A stretch of DNA of 64,000 nt from an uncultured Croceitalea sp. GTDB taxonomy: Bacteria; Bacteroidota; Bacteroidia; Flavobacteriales; Flavobacteriaceae. The DNA lies in NCBI GenBank assembly GCA_947503285.1, contig CANNDD010000006.1, positions 1 to 64,000 of the forward strand, in the 5' to 3' direction. A model generated the notes under the pieces. The model did no database searches. It was not told the origin of the DNA and worked only from the letters and a program-made list of their open reading frames with translations. The position numbers and the translations under genes are program-made. Of the stretch, positions 36,025 to 45,581 are shown one piece after another. The stretch's first letter is position 1. Each line of letters opens with the position of its first letter.

Positions 36025-36912
36025 ATGAAAAATACATTCGCATTTTCAATAACCTATCTCTTTGCACTACTAAACCTGCTTGGCCAAGAAAACTTTTCAT
36101 CCAACCCTTTGGATGCTAAATTTGTCACTACTGATTTTGATAATTTTTGGAAGGCCTTCGACCAATTGGAAATCGCAACTGGCAACCCTTTTGAAGAATA
36201 TCTTGAAAAAGCCTCACCTGGTTTACGTCCTTTTAGGGAGTATCTTACGCCTGAAGAAATGCTAAAAAGTGTTCAGCAACGAAAAACGGATTATTTAAAA
36301 TGTAGAACCGTTCTCACAGACCTACCTTCACATAAAAAACGAATACAGGCTATTTATGCCGCTTTAAAATATTGGTATGTTGATGCTACTTTTCCGCCAG
36401 TATATTTTGTAGTAGGGGTATTTAGCTCTGGGGGTACGGTTTCAGAAAACGGATTGCTTATTGGAACCGAGCTTCTTGAAGACCTCAACAGTATCGATGC
36501 CCTTATTGCCCACGAACTCATTCATTTTCAGCAAACCGTTGAAGGGCCCAATACGTTACTGCAACAGACCCTAAAAGAAGGTACCGCTGATTTTATCGGA
36601 GAGTTGACTTCTGGTATTCTCTTGAACGCGTCACTAAAAGAGTATGGTAATGCCCACGAATCAGAGCTCTGTAAGACTTTTGTTAAGACCATGAATACGA
36701 ATAATTTTGGCGATTGGCTTTACGAGCGCAACACTACCGATGGAAAACCAAAAGATATGGGTTATTGGATGGGCTATAAAATTGTGGAAGCTTATTTCAA
36801 TAGACAAGGAGACAAAAAAAAGGCAATTCATGACATTTTAAATATTAAAGACCCCGTTGTTTTTTTGAAAGAGAGCGGTTACCTAAAAAGGTATTTAGAA
36901 GGTAAAGAGTAA
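36025..36912 (+). CDS. Secreted DUF2268/GldB-like putative zinc peptidase
   Basis: This 295-residue protein has a signal peptide (TFAFSITYLFALLNLLGQ). A HELIH motif at residues 163-167 is followed about 25 residues later by KEGTADFIGE with a possible third metal ligand. This resembles DUF2268-type predicted peptidases and the wider GldB-like group. The start at ATG 36025 is chosen because it begins the signal peptide; 35947 is not plausible. It may be co-transcribed with the upstream AraC gene (88 bases away). Enzyme activity is inferred from the motif only. Confidence 0.75.
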   Translation: MKNTFAFSITYLFALLNLLGQENFSSNPLDAKFVTTDFDNFWKAFDQLEIATGNPFEEYLEKASPGLRPFREYLTPEEMLKSVQQRKTDYLKCRTVLTDLPSHKKRIQAIYAALKYWYVDATFPPVYFVVGVFSSGGTVSENGLLIGTELLEDLNSIDALIAHELIHFQQTVEGPNTLLQQTLKEGTADFIGELTSGILLNASLKEYGNAHESELCKTFVKTMNTNNFGDWLYERNTTDGKPKDMGYWMGYKIVEAYFNRQGDKKKAIHDILNIKDPVVFLKESGYLKRYLEGKE

Positions 36913-36949
36913 CTTTACGGGTATCAAAAAACGAAAAGCCCATCCATTA

Positions 36950-38326
36950 ATGAAATTCAAAATTAGTTTGACAGCGTTGCTATTGCTAGGGTATCTGGCA
37001 AGCAATGGTCAAAACATTTACAGAACCGCATGTCAAGGCAATATGGCCCGTTTAGACAGTCTATTAGGGCGTACCGAGATCAACACCCAAGATAATCGCG
37101 GTCGGTCGCTATTACACTGGGCAGTTGCCTGTAATCAAGAAGAAGTCTTTCAACAGCTCATCAAAAAGGGAATCACCTTTAACCTAGAAGATGATGACGG
37201 TACAACACCTTTGTATATGGCCGTTCGATTTCAACGTATGGAATTCTTTAATACGTTGAAAGATTTAGAGACAAATAGCACCTGGAAGCGTAAATATGGG
37301 GCACTATTGTTTGAAAAAGCCATCTTGAACAAAGACCCCATTTTCGTAGAAAAACTCATTAAAGCAGGTGTGCCCACCAACCTAAAAAACAAAAGGGGAA
37401 GTACTCCTTTAGAAATTGCACTAAGAACAAATACAACAGAAATAGTGGCCCTACTAAAAGCAAATGATGCTGATGAAAGTATGGTTCGCACTATTGTATT
37501 AAAAGGAACTTATATGGGGCAAAAGCCGCCGGAAAAAGTAGCTAAGGTTTTCGCCCCCAATGTGATTTCTACCGAAGAATCAGAGTTTGGTTCCGTATTC
37601 AACAAAGCTGGAACCGAATTTTATTATGGTGTCGATGTCAATGGCAAGAACGAAATACGATATGCTGAGTTACGAAATAATCAATGGACCACCCCTAAAA
37701 CCATACTTTCCCATGAACAATATGGCTACAACGACCCGTTTTTATCCCCTGATGAGAATCGATTATACTTTATTTCCAACCAAGCCCTTGATGGTAAAGG
37801 GGAATCAAAGGATATTGATATTTGGTACGCGAACCGAAAAGCAAGTGGCTGGTCTGAGCCTATCAATGCAGGTACCAACATCAATACAGCAGGGGAAGAA
37901 TATTATATTTCGTTTACCAATCAGGGTACGATGTACTTTTCTACCGACGCCTATACCGATGAAAATAGCAGAAACCATGATATCTATTATTCGACATTTG
38001 CTAATGGCGAATTTCAAAAAGCTGTTCGCTTGGGTGATGTCATTAATACCGGTGCTTATGAGGCCGATGTATTCGTGGATCCCAATGAAGCTTATTTGAT
38101 TTTTTGTGCTACACGGTCTGATGGACTTGGCAGGGGCGACCTTTATATCAGTTTTAAAAATGACAATGGTTCTTGGTCGCAAGCGGTAAACATGGGTAGT
38201 CAGATAAATACGGAGGGCCATGAACTCTGTCCTTTTGTGACTCAAGATGGCAAATATCTATTCTATACGAGCAAGCAAGATATTTATTGGATTAGTACCG
38301 CAATGTTTAAAGACTTGAAAAACTGA
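36950..38326 (+). CDS. Secreted ankyrin repeat plus PD40 propeller protein
   Basis: This 458-residue protein has a signal peptide (LTALLLLGYLASNGQ). Three to four ankyrin repeats follow in residues 25-180 (TQDNRGRSLLHWAVACNQEE, DDGTTPLYMAVRFQ, NKRGSTPLEIALRTN). From about 210 to 450 there is a WD40-like/PD40 propeller (FGSVFNKAGTEFYYGVDVNG, NDPFLSPDENRLYFISN, DIDIWYANRK). The two domain types rarely occur in one secreted protein. It lies 37 bases after the DUF2268-like gene. A protein-binding role in the envelope is likely; no catalytic residues seen. Confidence 0.85.
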   Translation: MKFKISLTALLLLGYLASNGQNIYRTACQGNMARLDSLLGRTEINTQDNRGRSLLHWAVACNQEEVFQQLIKKGITFNLEDDDGTTPLYMAVRFQRMEFFNTLKDLETNSTWKRKYGALLFEKAILNKDPIFVEKLIKAGVPTNLKNKRGSTPLEIALRTNTTEIVALLKANDADESMVRTIVLKGTYMGQKPPEKVAKVFAPNVISTEESEFGSVFNKAGTEFYYGVDVNGKNEIRYAELRNNQWTTPKTILSHEQYGYNDPFLSPDENRLYFISNQALDGKGESKDIDIWYANRKASGWSEPINAGTNINTAGEEYYISFTNQGTMYFSTDAYTDENSRNHDIYYSTFANGEFQKAVRLGDVINTGAYEADVFVDPNEAYLIFCATRSDGLGRGDLYISFKNDNGSWSQAVNMGSQINTEGHELCPFVTQDGKYLFYTSKQDIYWISTAMFKDLKN

Positions 38327-38482
38327 TGATATTGTGAAAACCACCTTGTTAAAAATTTTATAAATGTGGTAGTTGACCTAAAATAACATACTTTTCATCG
38401 GTTGTAAAGGCCATGACCATCCTTTTCAGGGTAATTATTACAGTGACCACTATTGGTCAACGTTCATTTAAATTCTAATACT

Positions 38483-39286
38483 ATGAAAGCAAAGCAGATG
38501 TTATCCATCCTTACCATACTGACCATCTGTTTATTTGCAAATGCCCAAGAAAAACCACATTGTATTTATGAAGATTGCGGTTTTGATCCCGGACAAATCG
38601 TTTACCTCTTTGGTGACCACGTGCAATTGCGCGAAGCACCTACGACCGAAAGCAAGGTGCTCAAAACCTTGGCTATCGGGGGTCGTGTAATCGTGCATGA
38701 AAAGCATGAAAACTCATGGCGCTATAAAGGTGTGGACCATCATTTTTATAAAGTGGATTACAAGGGGATAAAAGGTTACGTTCTGGGTGGGCTACTCGCT
38801 CTTGAAAGAAAGACCATCAACAACGTAGTACACCTTTTCGGAAGGGCCAAAAACAACGATGAAGATTACCTACTCATTCGCACCCTGCAAGAAGACCGTT
38901 CCTTTAAAGAAAAGTCGACCAGGTTGCATAACGGTCAATTTTATTTGACCGATCTAGGCACCAAAGGATTGCCCAATATCGAGGGCGCCCTATTGGTCGA
39001 TTACTTAGCTGAAGCCTGCGGTGCCGAAGGCGGTGGCATCTACCTATTTCAACAAGAAGGTGAGCTGCATCAAGTTGCACGTATCTCACAGGTCTCAGAC
39101 GCCGGAGCCTACTATTTTTGGGAAGAATTCATATTTCCTGAAGATGCGCACGGCGTAGCAGGCAAAATTCGATACAAAAAGGAGGTTGGCGAAAGCTATG
39201 ACGAGAATGCCCTATGGAAAAAGAAAAGCATAGAGACCAAAGAATTGGTCTGGGCAAACAAGGGTTTAAAACTTGCTAAACAGTGA
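38483..39286 (+). CDS. Secreted SH3b-domain protein
   Basis: This 267-residue protein starts at ATG 38483 (signal peptide LSILTILTICLFANAQ). A bacterial SH3-like domain follows (about 35-100: VYLFGDHVQLREAPTTESKV, YKVDYKGIKGYVLGGLLAL), then a region of about 160 residues I do not recognise. SH3b domains usually bind peptidoglycan or other cell-wall parts. The unknown region may carry the specific function. It is the only gene of its transcription unit and ends before a strong terminator. Confidence 0.75.
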   Translation: MKAKQMLSILTILTICLFANAQEKPHCIYEDCGFDPGQIVYLFGDHVQLREAPTTESKVLKTLAIGGRVIVHEKHENSWRYKGVDHHFYKVDYKGIKGYVLGGLLALERKTINNVVHLFGRAKNNDEDYLLIRTLQEDRSFKEKSTRLHNGQFYLTDLGTKGLPNIEGALLVDYLAEACGAEGGGIYLFQQEGELHQVARISQVSDAGAYYFWEEFIFPEDAHGVAGKIRYKKEVGESYDENALWKKKSIETKELVWANKGLKLAKQ

Positions 39287-39324
39287 TTGAATTACAACGG
39301 TCAATCTTGGGTATTGAAATACTG

Positions 39325-39356
39325 AAAACCGGGGGTACGTCACTACCCCCGGTTTT
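39325..39356 (+). terminator. Strong terminator after the SH3b gene
   Basis: AAAACCGGGGGTA (39325-39337), loop CGTCAC, TACCCCCGGTTTT (39344-39356) form a perfect 13-bp GC-rich stem with a short T tail, 38 bases after the stop. Confidence 0.85.
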
Positions 39357-39425
39357 GGTATTGACAATGATTTAGTGTAACAAAACAAGTTAAGATGCAT
39401 CTTTCTGATTGTTAGGCGGCATGTC

Positions 39426-40469
39426 ATGAATAAAAATATCTTCTCTTGTTTGTTGGTCATCACTACTTTTAATCTCATTGTCAAGGCCCAGAATGAACCT
39501 TTTGAGTTCGAATATAAAGGCGTAACACTCGACGGGGTACTTAACCGCATTTCACAATCCAATACCAAAGGGTTGGTACTTATCATTCACGGTTCTGGAA
39601 AGACCGATGCCGTAGCGAAAGACTATTATAAAGACATTCGCAAAACCCTTAATAACTCTGGATATAGTACTTTAATGTGGGATAAAATGGGCTGCGTTAA
39701 AAGTGGGGGTACTTTTGATTACTACCAATCCGTAGAAGATAGCGCAGCAGAAGCCATTGCTGCAATCAACACCCTAAAAAAACAAAATATCCCTGGTTCC
39801 CATGCCGTTGGATTGTGGGGTATCAGCCGTGCCGGATGGGTCAATCCAACAATCATCAATGCGTACGGAGACATCAAATTTTGGATATCGGTCTCAGGGG
39901 TCTACGCCCGTGAAAACTTCAACTACCTTTTAGAGCAGAATTTATTACTTGAAGATCTTCCAAAAGATTCCATTGATCTTATCTTGCATGAATGGGCCCA
40001 AGGAAACCGAATCGTACATTCCGGAGGGTCTTTTGAAGCTGCCCAAGCCGCTACCATACATCTACGTCAGAACGGTTTTATGCAACGTTTCAATGATGGG
40101 CGCCAAATCACTAAAAAGCAATACAAAGACTTCCAAAAAAGATTTATGGACGTGTCGTTCGATACAACTACGGGACAACAGATCTATGTTGCTAATTTTG
40201 AGGCCTTACTTTCACAAGTCAACTGCCCAGTACTAGCCATTTTTGGTGAAAAAGATAAAAATGTAGACTGGCGAAGAACAAAGACCCTATATGAAAAGAC
40301 ATTGGGGGCCAACACCAATTTGACCATCAAAACCTTCCCGAATGCCAATCATAACCTATTCAAGGCAAAAACTGGTGGTTTTTATGAGCTCGAAGATGAA
40401 AAATTACCCTACGAACACCCTGAGGAATATCTAGCAACAATATCCGATTGGTTAAAAGAGCTGAATTAA
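39426..40469 (+). CDS. Secreted alpha/beta hydrolase
   Basis: This 347-residue protein has a signal peptide (IFSCLLVITTFNLIVKAQ) and an alpha/beta hydrolase fold. The nucleophile elbow is GLWGISRAGW (Ser in GxSxxG), the oxyanion segment is IIHGSGKTD, the acid is likely in GEKDKNVDW and the His in NANHNLF. It would hydrolyse an ester or peptide in the periplasm; the substrate is unknown. It has its own 69-base leader after the terminator. An ATG three codons upstream is out of frame. Confidence 0.85.
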   Translation: MNKNIFSCLLVITTFNLIVKAQNEPFEFEYKGVTLDGVLNRISQSNTKGLVLIIHGSGKTDAVAKDYYKDIRKTLNNSGYSTLMWDKMGCVKSGGTFDYYQSVEDSAAEAIAAINTLKKQNIPGSHAVGLWGISRAGWVNPTIINAYGDIKFWISVSGVYARENFNYLLEQNLLLEDLPKDSIDLILHEWAQGNRIVHSGGSFEAAQAATIHLRQNGFMQRFNDGRQITKKQYKDFQKRFMDVSFDTTTGQQIYVANFEALLSQVNCPVLAIFGEKDKNVDWRRTKTLYEKTLGANTNLTIKTFPNANHNLFKAKTGGFYELEDEKLPYEHPEEYLATISDWLKELN

Positions 40470-40761
40470 CATAGGGGTGGTTCCTTTAATTTCAAGGTAG
40501 TCCAATCTTTGGGTTTTTATCAAATAAGTTTTCCCGACCAATTCAAGACATCTTCCAACAAAGTTCCTAAAATGGCACATCCGTGGTATTTAGAATCGAG
40601 CGAATCGGGTATGAAAAATGCAATAAACGACGGATTTATTGTAGGAATAACCATCATTTTTTTAAATTTAACGAAACAATACCATTAACCTCAACCAGAC
40701 CCATACCGTTCCCGATATCCCCGCTCCCATCCGTATTCAAGAATACGGTGTAGGTATTTTT

Positions 40762-41547
40762 ATGGAGGTACCTACGAAATCCGCACTTAAAAAAGCCCTA
40801 AAAAAAGGGTATTTGACCATAAATGGAGTTATAGCGACCACAGCTACCATCTTATATGGTGGGGAGCAGTTATGTTTATCCATCCCGGAGGAAGAGGGTG
40901 GCACAACAAAATTGATCTTGCCGATAACCATATTGTATGAAGATGAACATCTGGCCGCAATTCATAAACCTGCTGGAATATTGGTAAGCGGCAACCGCCT
41001 TAAAACCATTGCCAACGCCCTACCCCAAGGCCTTCGGCAAAGCACATTACCTGATGCTACCACACCGCAACCCGTGCATCGGTTAGACTATGCCACTACA
41101 GGGGTTTTATTGATTGGAAAAACCCGTAGTAGTATTCGTGCGCTGAATAGACTATTTGAGCAAAAAGCGATTACAAAAACCTATTATGCGGTGACCATTA
41201 AAGCCATTATGCCCCATGGTGAAATCATTTCGGCAATAGACGGAAAACCTTCACGATCTACCTATGAAGTTGAAAAAACGGTACCTTCAGAACGGTTTGG
41301 CTTTCTTAACTTGGTATTACTAAAACCCCAAACGGGCAGAAGACACCAATTGCGAAAGCACCTGCAAAGTATTGGAAATCCCATTTTAGGTGATGCCACT
41401 TACAGTCTCGAAAATTTAATTTTAAAGGGCAAGGGACTGTATTTACACGCCCATTCCTTGAAATTCACACATCCATTTACAAATAAGGAAATGTTCATAC
41501 AAGACGACCTTCCGCAAAAGTTCAAGCGTATTTTCCATACTTTATAA
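40762..41547 (+). CDS. RluA-family pseudouridine synthase (N terminus probably longer)
   Basis: This protein converts uridine to pseudouridine in rRNA or tRNA. From the ATG at 40762 it has 261 residues with the catalytic motif HRLDYATTGVLLIGKT (Asp at residue 109) and PQTGRRHQLRKHL. The region before ATG stays open in frame and encodes a natural S4-like start (INLNQTHTVPDIPAPI, then RIQEYGVGIF) back to ATT 40684, with a stop TAA at 40669. No ATG, GTG or TTG lies in that extension, so ATT may be the true start, adding 26 residues. The exact RNA target is unknown. Confidence 0.85.
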   Translation: MEVPTKSALKKALKKGYLTINGVIATTATILYGGEQLCLSIPEEEGGTTKLILPITILYEDEHLAAIHKPAGILVSGNRLKTIANALPQGLRQSTLPDATTPQPVHRLDYATTGVLLIGKTRSSIRALNRLFEQKAITKTYYAVTIKAIMPHGEIISAIDGKPSRSTYEVEKTVPSERFGFLNLVLLKPQTGRRHQLRKHLQSIGNPILGDATYSLENLILKGKGLYLHAHSLKFTHPFTNKEMFIQDDLPQKFKRIFHTL

Positions 41548-41910
41548 TTTCTCCCAAAGGCTTTAAAAAACTTCTTATACCAACGTATCTATAAATAGAA
41601 TGGAAAGCTGTTGTCAGGTTAAATACATACGACTGCTATACTGCCGAATATAAGACGTGAGACCCTATTATTCATATATGAAAAACAATTCGTTGTCGTT
41701 AAGTGCAAAATGAAAATGAAAGGTAGTACCTTATCTTAAAAAGCAATCCCCTGAACCGATTTTTATAGGATAGACCCCTATTGACACTCAACTATCCATC
41801 TCTGGAAAAAGTTTTACCGCACAACGGTGAAAAACAATCCAAAGTATCTTTTTTAATCGGCCTTGAAGGTTTTTTTGGTTCGGTTTTTGATTAAAAAAAG
41901 CAAACTATCA
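41548..41910. other. Gene-free stretch, no supported feature
   Basis: These 363 bases before the serine hydrolase hold only short, non-protein-like frames. No terminator hairpin with a T-run and no clear TAnnTTTG box was found. Part of the stretch probably contains the promoter of the serine hydrolase gene. Confidence 0.5.
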
Positions 41911-43035
41911 ATGTACCGACCCTATTTACTGCTGTTTTTATTTTGTGGATTATTCTTACTTCCACTACAAGCTCAAAAAGACAAAACGAATACTATAGAA
42001 AAAGCCATCACCAAGCACGGACAGGCTTTTGTAAGAGATAAGGGGATCAATTCCGTATCCATTGGGATTTTCAAAGCTGGAAAACGCTATTCACAACATT
42101 TTGGAGAACTTGAAAAGGGGAAGGGCAATACCCCAACCGATGAAACCATCTATGAAATAGGATCGGTCACCAAGACCATGACAGGATATCTGGTAGCCAA
42201 GGCGGTCTTAGAACAAAAGATTAGTATATCGGACGACGTTCGCAGGTATCTTGACGGTGATTTCCAAAACTTGGTATACAATGACAAACCCATTACCATT
42301 CAACAGCTAATGACACACACCAGTGGCCTACCTATGTTTTTACCAACGACTATGAACGGACTTTTTGAACAAGGGGGTGAAAATGTACCTACCACCTATT
42401 TTGACTTAGAAAAGAGTTATAACAAAGACCAATTTTTCAAAGACTTGAAAGAAGTAGACCTTACTTATGAGCCTGGTACGGTCTACTCCTATTCCAATGC
42501 AGGTGCAGAGTTAATTGGACATGTTTTGGAAACGGTCTATCAAAAGGATATCGATATTTTATTGCGAGAAGGTTTTTTAGACGAGTATGGAATGGCGAAT
42601 ACGGCAATCAAGATTGATGAGATACGAAAACATAATCTGACCCAAGGGTATTGGATGAACAATACCACACCCTCCCCCAATCAACTTAACACCCTTTGGG
42701 CAACAGGCGGTGGAGCAAAAATGAACATGCTGGATATGTTAAGTTACATGGCATTGCAGCTGAATGGGAAAAACCCAGTTGTAGTCGAATCACATCGTGT
42801 GTTATATGAAGGTGAAAAACTATTAAGGGTTGGTTATTTTTGGCGGGTATGGAAAGATAAGTATGGCACATCTTACAATCACCATGGCGGTACCAGTGGT
42901 ATGCAAAACTGGTTATTTATTTTCCCAAAATATGATTTGGGCATTTCCATCATAACCAACCAGAGTGGTTTTAAAACCCCGAATAAATTAAGCTCCACGG
43001 CAAAAAAGCTACTTAAAGCCATTGTGAAGAACTAA
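41911..43035 (+). CDS. Serine hydrolase of the beta-lactamase/PBP4 (class C) family
   Basis: This 374-residue protein begins with a signal peptide (YLLLFLFCGLFLLPLQAQ); the upstream in-frame start at 41863 would add a basic leader. It has the active-site SxxK (Ser85-Lys88 in GSVTKTMTG), the YSN motif in VYSYSNAG, and HHGGTSG as the third motif. These define class C beta-lactamase-like hydrolases, which include esterases, peptidases and some beta-lactamases. Without more evidence it should not be called a resistance gene. Periplasmic; convergent with the GH3 gene. Confidence 0.85.
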   Translation: MYRPYLLLFLFCGLFLLPLQAQKDKTNTIEKAITKHGQAFVRDKGINSVSIGIFKAGKRYSQHFGELEKGKGNTPTDETIYEIGSVTKTMTGYLVAKAVLEQKISISDDVRRYLDGDFQNLVYNDKPITIQQLMTHTSGLPMFLPTTMNGLFEQGGENVPTTYFDLEKSYNKDQFFKDLKEVDLTYEPGTVYSYSNAGAELIGHVLETVYQKDIDILLREGFLDEYGMANTAIKIDEIRKHNLTQGYWMNNTTPSPNQLNTLWATGGGAKMNMLDMLSYMALQLNGKNPVVVESHRVLYEGEKLLRVGYFWRVWKDKYGTSYNHHGGTSGMQNWLFIFPKYDLGISIITNQSGFKTPNKLSSTAKKLLKAIVKN

Positions 43036-43076
43036 AAACGGACACTTATTTCTTGGCTCGTATAATCAAGTATTGT

Positions 43077-45518
43077 CTAATTCTGAGCCTTTTCCCCTAA
43101 ATCAATAACTACCTTCTGTCGTATATCCCTTGAAGAGGCAGCGACCTTGATAGCATAAGCCCCATTTTCAAGACTCCAATCCTTCTTTTCTTCATTCCAG
43201 TAACGCAATTCCGGCACAGGTATTTGCAGCATAATACTATCTGTTGCACCAGGCTCTAGGATTTTTGTTTTCGTAAAAGCCCTCAATTCTTGTCGAGGTC
43301 TATCGATTGCGGTGTTCAACTTTTCAGCATAGAGCTGCACCACTTCTTTACCGGCCGTTTCACCAATATTGGTTATGGCAAAAGATATATTTATGGTGTC
43401 CTTTTCCACACTTGCTTCCATTTCCCAGTATTGAAAATCGGTATAGGATAGTCCATACCCAAAAGGATAGGAAACGTCCATTTGCTGTTTGTCAAAATGG
43501 CGGTACCCAACGTAAATACCTTCATCATAATTCGTATAGTCCTCATCACGAATCCACTCCGCTTTTGGCTTTTCATCGGGTGGAAAAACCAAGTTTTTCA
43601 TCATTCCGGAAACCGACATCATTTCCGGATTTTTAGGAAAATTCGCATGGGAGGCATGGTCTGCCAAATGCACTGGAAAGGTCATGGGCAGTTTACCACT
43701 GGGGTTGACCGTACCACTTAAAATATCGGCAACGGAATTACCGCCTTCTTGACCACCTTGCCACGCAAGTAAAATAGCATCTGGCAGGTCTTTCCAAGAG
43801 GCGGTCTCGATGACACCTCCGACATTAAGCACGACCACCATTTTTTTACCTACTGCATGAAAGGCATCGGTCAGTTGCGCAATCATCCCTTTTTCATGAT
43901 CCGTAAGCAAAAAATCATCCTTTTCAACTCGGTCACCACCTTCACCGGCATTTCTGCCCAAGGTCAACACACCAACATCGGCACTCGAAACAATCTCATC
44001 GATTTGTTCTTTTGAATAATTCATTTCCAGTGGGGTAAATGGACTAAAAATTGCCTCCATCCCTTCTGGTTTTTTAAAATCTTCTTTGTTGGCGGCTTTA
44101 TGGGCCAGAAAAGCCTTTTGACCGGCTTCATTGATAGCGAAACCAGCATTTGCCAAGCCTTCGGCCAAAGAAACGGTATAGGCTTCGTTGACATCACCAG
44201 ACCCTGTACCACCCGCTATAAACTCGTATGAGGTGACCCCCAAAAGGGCAATGTTCTTGTTATTTGATAAGGGTAGCGTATTTTCATTCTTTAACAGCAC
44301 CATACCCTCGGCTGCCGACTTTCTTGTGATAGCAGCATGAGCGGCTAGATCTGGATCATTACCAAAAGTATACCCCTTCATTTTTTTTGAATTGAACACC
44401 AATCTTAGAATACGGCCGGCCGCAACATCAATGGCTTCTTTAGATAAGGTACCGTTTTCTGCAGCCTCTTTTAATGCTTTCCATTGCCGATTGGTACCAG
44501 GTTCCAATAAGTCATTCCCTGCCGTGATTTGGGCAGGTGGGTTTTTCCCTCCGAACCAATCGGTCATGACCAAGCCTTCAAACTTCCATTCATCACGTAG
44601 TATATTGGTTAATAAATGAGAGCTCTCAGAGGTATAGGTGCCGTTCACTTTGTTATATGAAGACATGATGGTCCAAGGCTGTGCTTTTTTGACAATATGT
44701 TCAAAACCCTTTAAATAGATTTCACGCAAAGCGCGTTCTGAAACGATTACGTTATTAACGAACCGCTCCGTTTCTTGGTTATTGGCCACGAAATGTTTGA
44801 CCGAAGTACCTACCCCATTTGATTCAATACCATTGATAATGGCCGCACCCATATAACCGGACAACAGCGGATCTTCTGAAAAATATTCAAAATTCCGCCC
44901 GCATAAGGGATGCCGATGTATGTTCGCACCGGGACCAAGAATTACATCAATTCCATATTCCTTTGCTTCCGTTCCCATGGCATTACCCACATCATAGATA
45001 AGCTTTTCGTTCCAAGAGGAAGCCAGTAAGGTAGCTATAGGAAAAGCGGTGCAATAATACGTTCTTTCCTCCCCCTCACGGGTAGGCAATATCCGCAGAC
45101 CTGCGGGACCATCTGAGAGATATATGGTGGGCAACCCCAATCTTGGTGTCGGCACAATGGTGCCGACAGCCCCGGGAATTCCAGTACCAGGTTCCGTTCT
45201 ACCCATAGCGGATGCTAGGCCAGAGCCCTTGAGCAGGTGTATTTTTTCTTCCGAGGTCATCTGTGAAAGGGCATCGGCAACACGATCATCAATAGGTTGT
45301 CGATCATCTTCGTAAACGTCTAATTTACCGTTACCGTTTCGGTCTAAAAAAGTATGGCCCTCGCTAACTACTTCCGTAAAAGTGGTGACCTCGGCATAGT
45401 CTTCTTCAAAACTTAAAAAGGTCTCGTTAAAATAGCGGACACCGAAAAATCCGGCCACTATCAATAAAAGAACCAACACACCTAAAATCTTCAAACCTAG
45501 AAGCAATTTTTTCTTCAT
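43077..45518 (-). CDS. Glycoside hydrolase family 3 (beta-glucosidase/xylosidase type)
   Basis: This 813-residue protein has an N-terminal membrane helix (LLLGLKILGVLVLLLIVAGF) that anchors it facing the periplasm. A short EF-hand-like loop (DRNGNGKLDVYED) and the GH3 domains follow. The nucleophile Asp lies in LVMTDWFGG and the likely acid/base Glu in NAGEGGDRVEKDD. RHPLCGRNFEYFSEDP and KHFVANNQETERF bind substrate. A fibronectin III-like domain ends the protein. It would release terminal sugars from oligosaccharides. It is divergent from a NUDIX-type regulator whose putative operator lies in the 78-base gap. Confidence 0.92.
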   Translation of the reverse strand: MKKKLLLGLKILGVLVLLLIVAGFFGVRYFNETFLSFEEDYAEVTTFTEVVSEGHTFLDRNGNGKLDVYEDDRQPIDDRVADALSQMTSEEKIHLLKGSGLASAMGRTEPGTGIPGAVGTIVPTPRLGLPTIYLSDGPAGLRILPTREGEERTYYCTAFPIATLLASSWNEKLIYDVGNAMGTEAKEYGIDVILGPGANIHRHPLCGRNFEYFSEDPLLSGYMGAAIINGIESNGVGTSVKHFVANNQETERFVNNVIVSERALREIYLKGFEHIVKKAQPWTIMSSYNKVNGTYTSESSHLLTNILRDEWKFEGLVMTDWFGGKNPPAQITAGNDLLEPGTNRQWKALKEAAENGTLSKEAIDVAAGRILRLVFNSKKMKGYTFGNDPDLAAHAAITRKSAAEGMVLLKNENTLPLSNNKNIALLGVTSYEFIAGGTGSGDVNEAYTVSLAEGLANAGFAINEAGQKAFLAHKAANKEDFKKPEGMEAIFSPFTPLEMNYSKEQIDEIVSSADVGVLTLGRNAGEGGDRVEKDDFLLTDHEKGMIAQLTDAFHAVGKKMVVVLNVGGVIETASWKDLPDAILLAWQGGQEGGNSVADILSGTVNPSGKLPMTFPVHLADHASHANFPKNPEMMSVSGMMKNLVFPPDEKPKAEWIRDEDYTNYDEGIYVGYRHFDKQQMDVSYPFGYGLSYTDFQYWEMEASVEKDTINISFAITNIGETAGKEVVQLYAEKLNTAIDRPRQELRAFTKTKILEPGATDSIMLQIPVPELRYWNEEKKDWSLENGAYAIKVAASSRDIRQKVVIDLGEKAQN

Positions 45519-45558
45519 AACGCAATAATTGTGTCTTTATGCCACGAATATAAAATAT

Positions 45559-45581
45559 ATTTGTGACTAATTGACACAAAT
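45559..45581. promoter_or_regulatory. Putative NrtR/AraR-like operator between GH3 and NUDIX genes
   Basis: ATTTGTG (45559-45565), nine bases, CACAAAT (45575-45581) form a perfect 7-bp inverted repeat with a symmetric outline. It overlaps TATATTTG (45556-45563), a -7 box for the NUDIX gene. CGAATATA at 45545-45552 is a near match for the divergent GH3 promoter. A repressor bound here would block both genes. Confidence 0.6.

Noticed and set aside
40572-40688. 38-codon frame ending at the ATT of the RluA-family gene
   Set aside because: No homology or signal is visible; noted only because its stop overlaps the proposed ATT start. Too short to call a gene.
41911-43035. Antibiotic-resistance beta-lactamase
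   Set aside because: The motifs only place it in the broad class C serine hydrolase family, which mostly contains esterases and peptidases; no specific evidence for beta-lactam hydrolysis.
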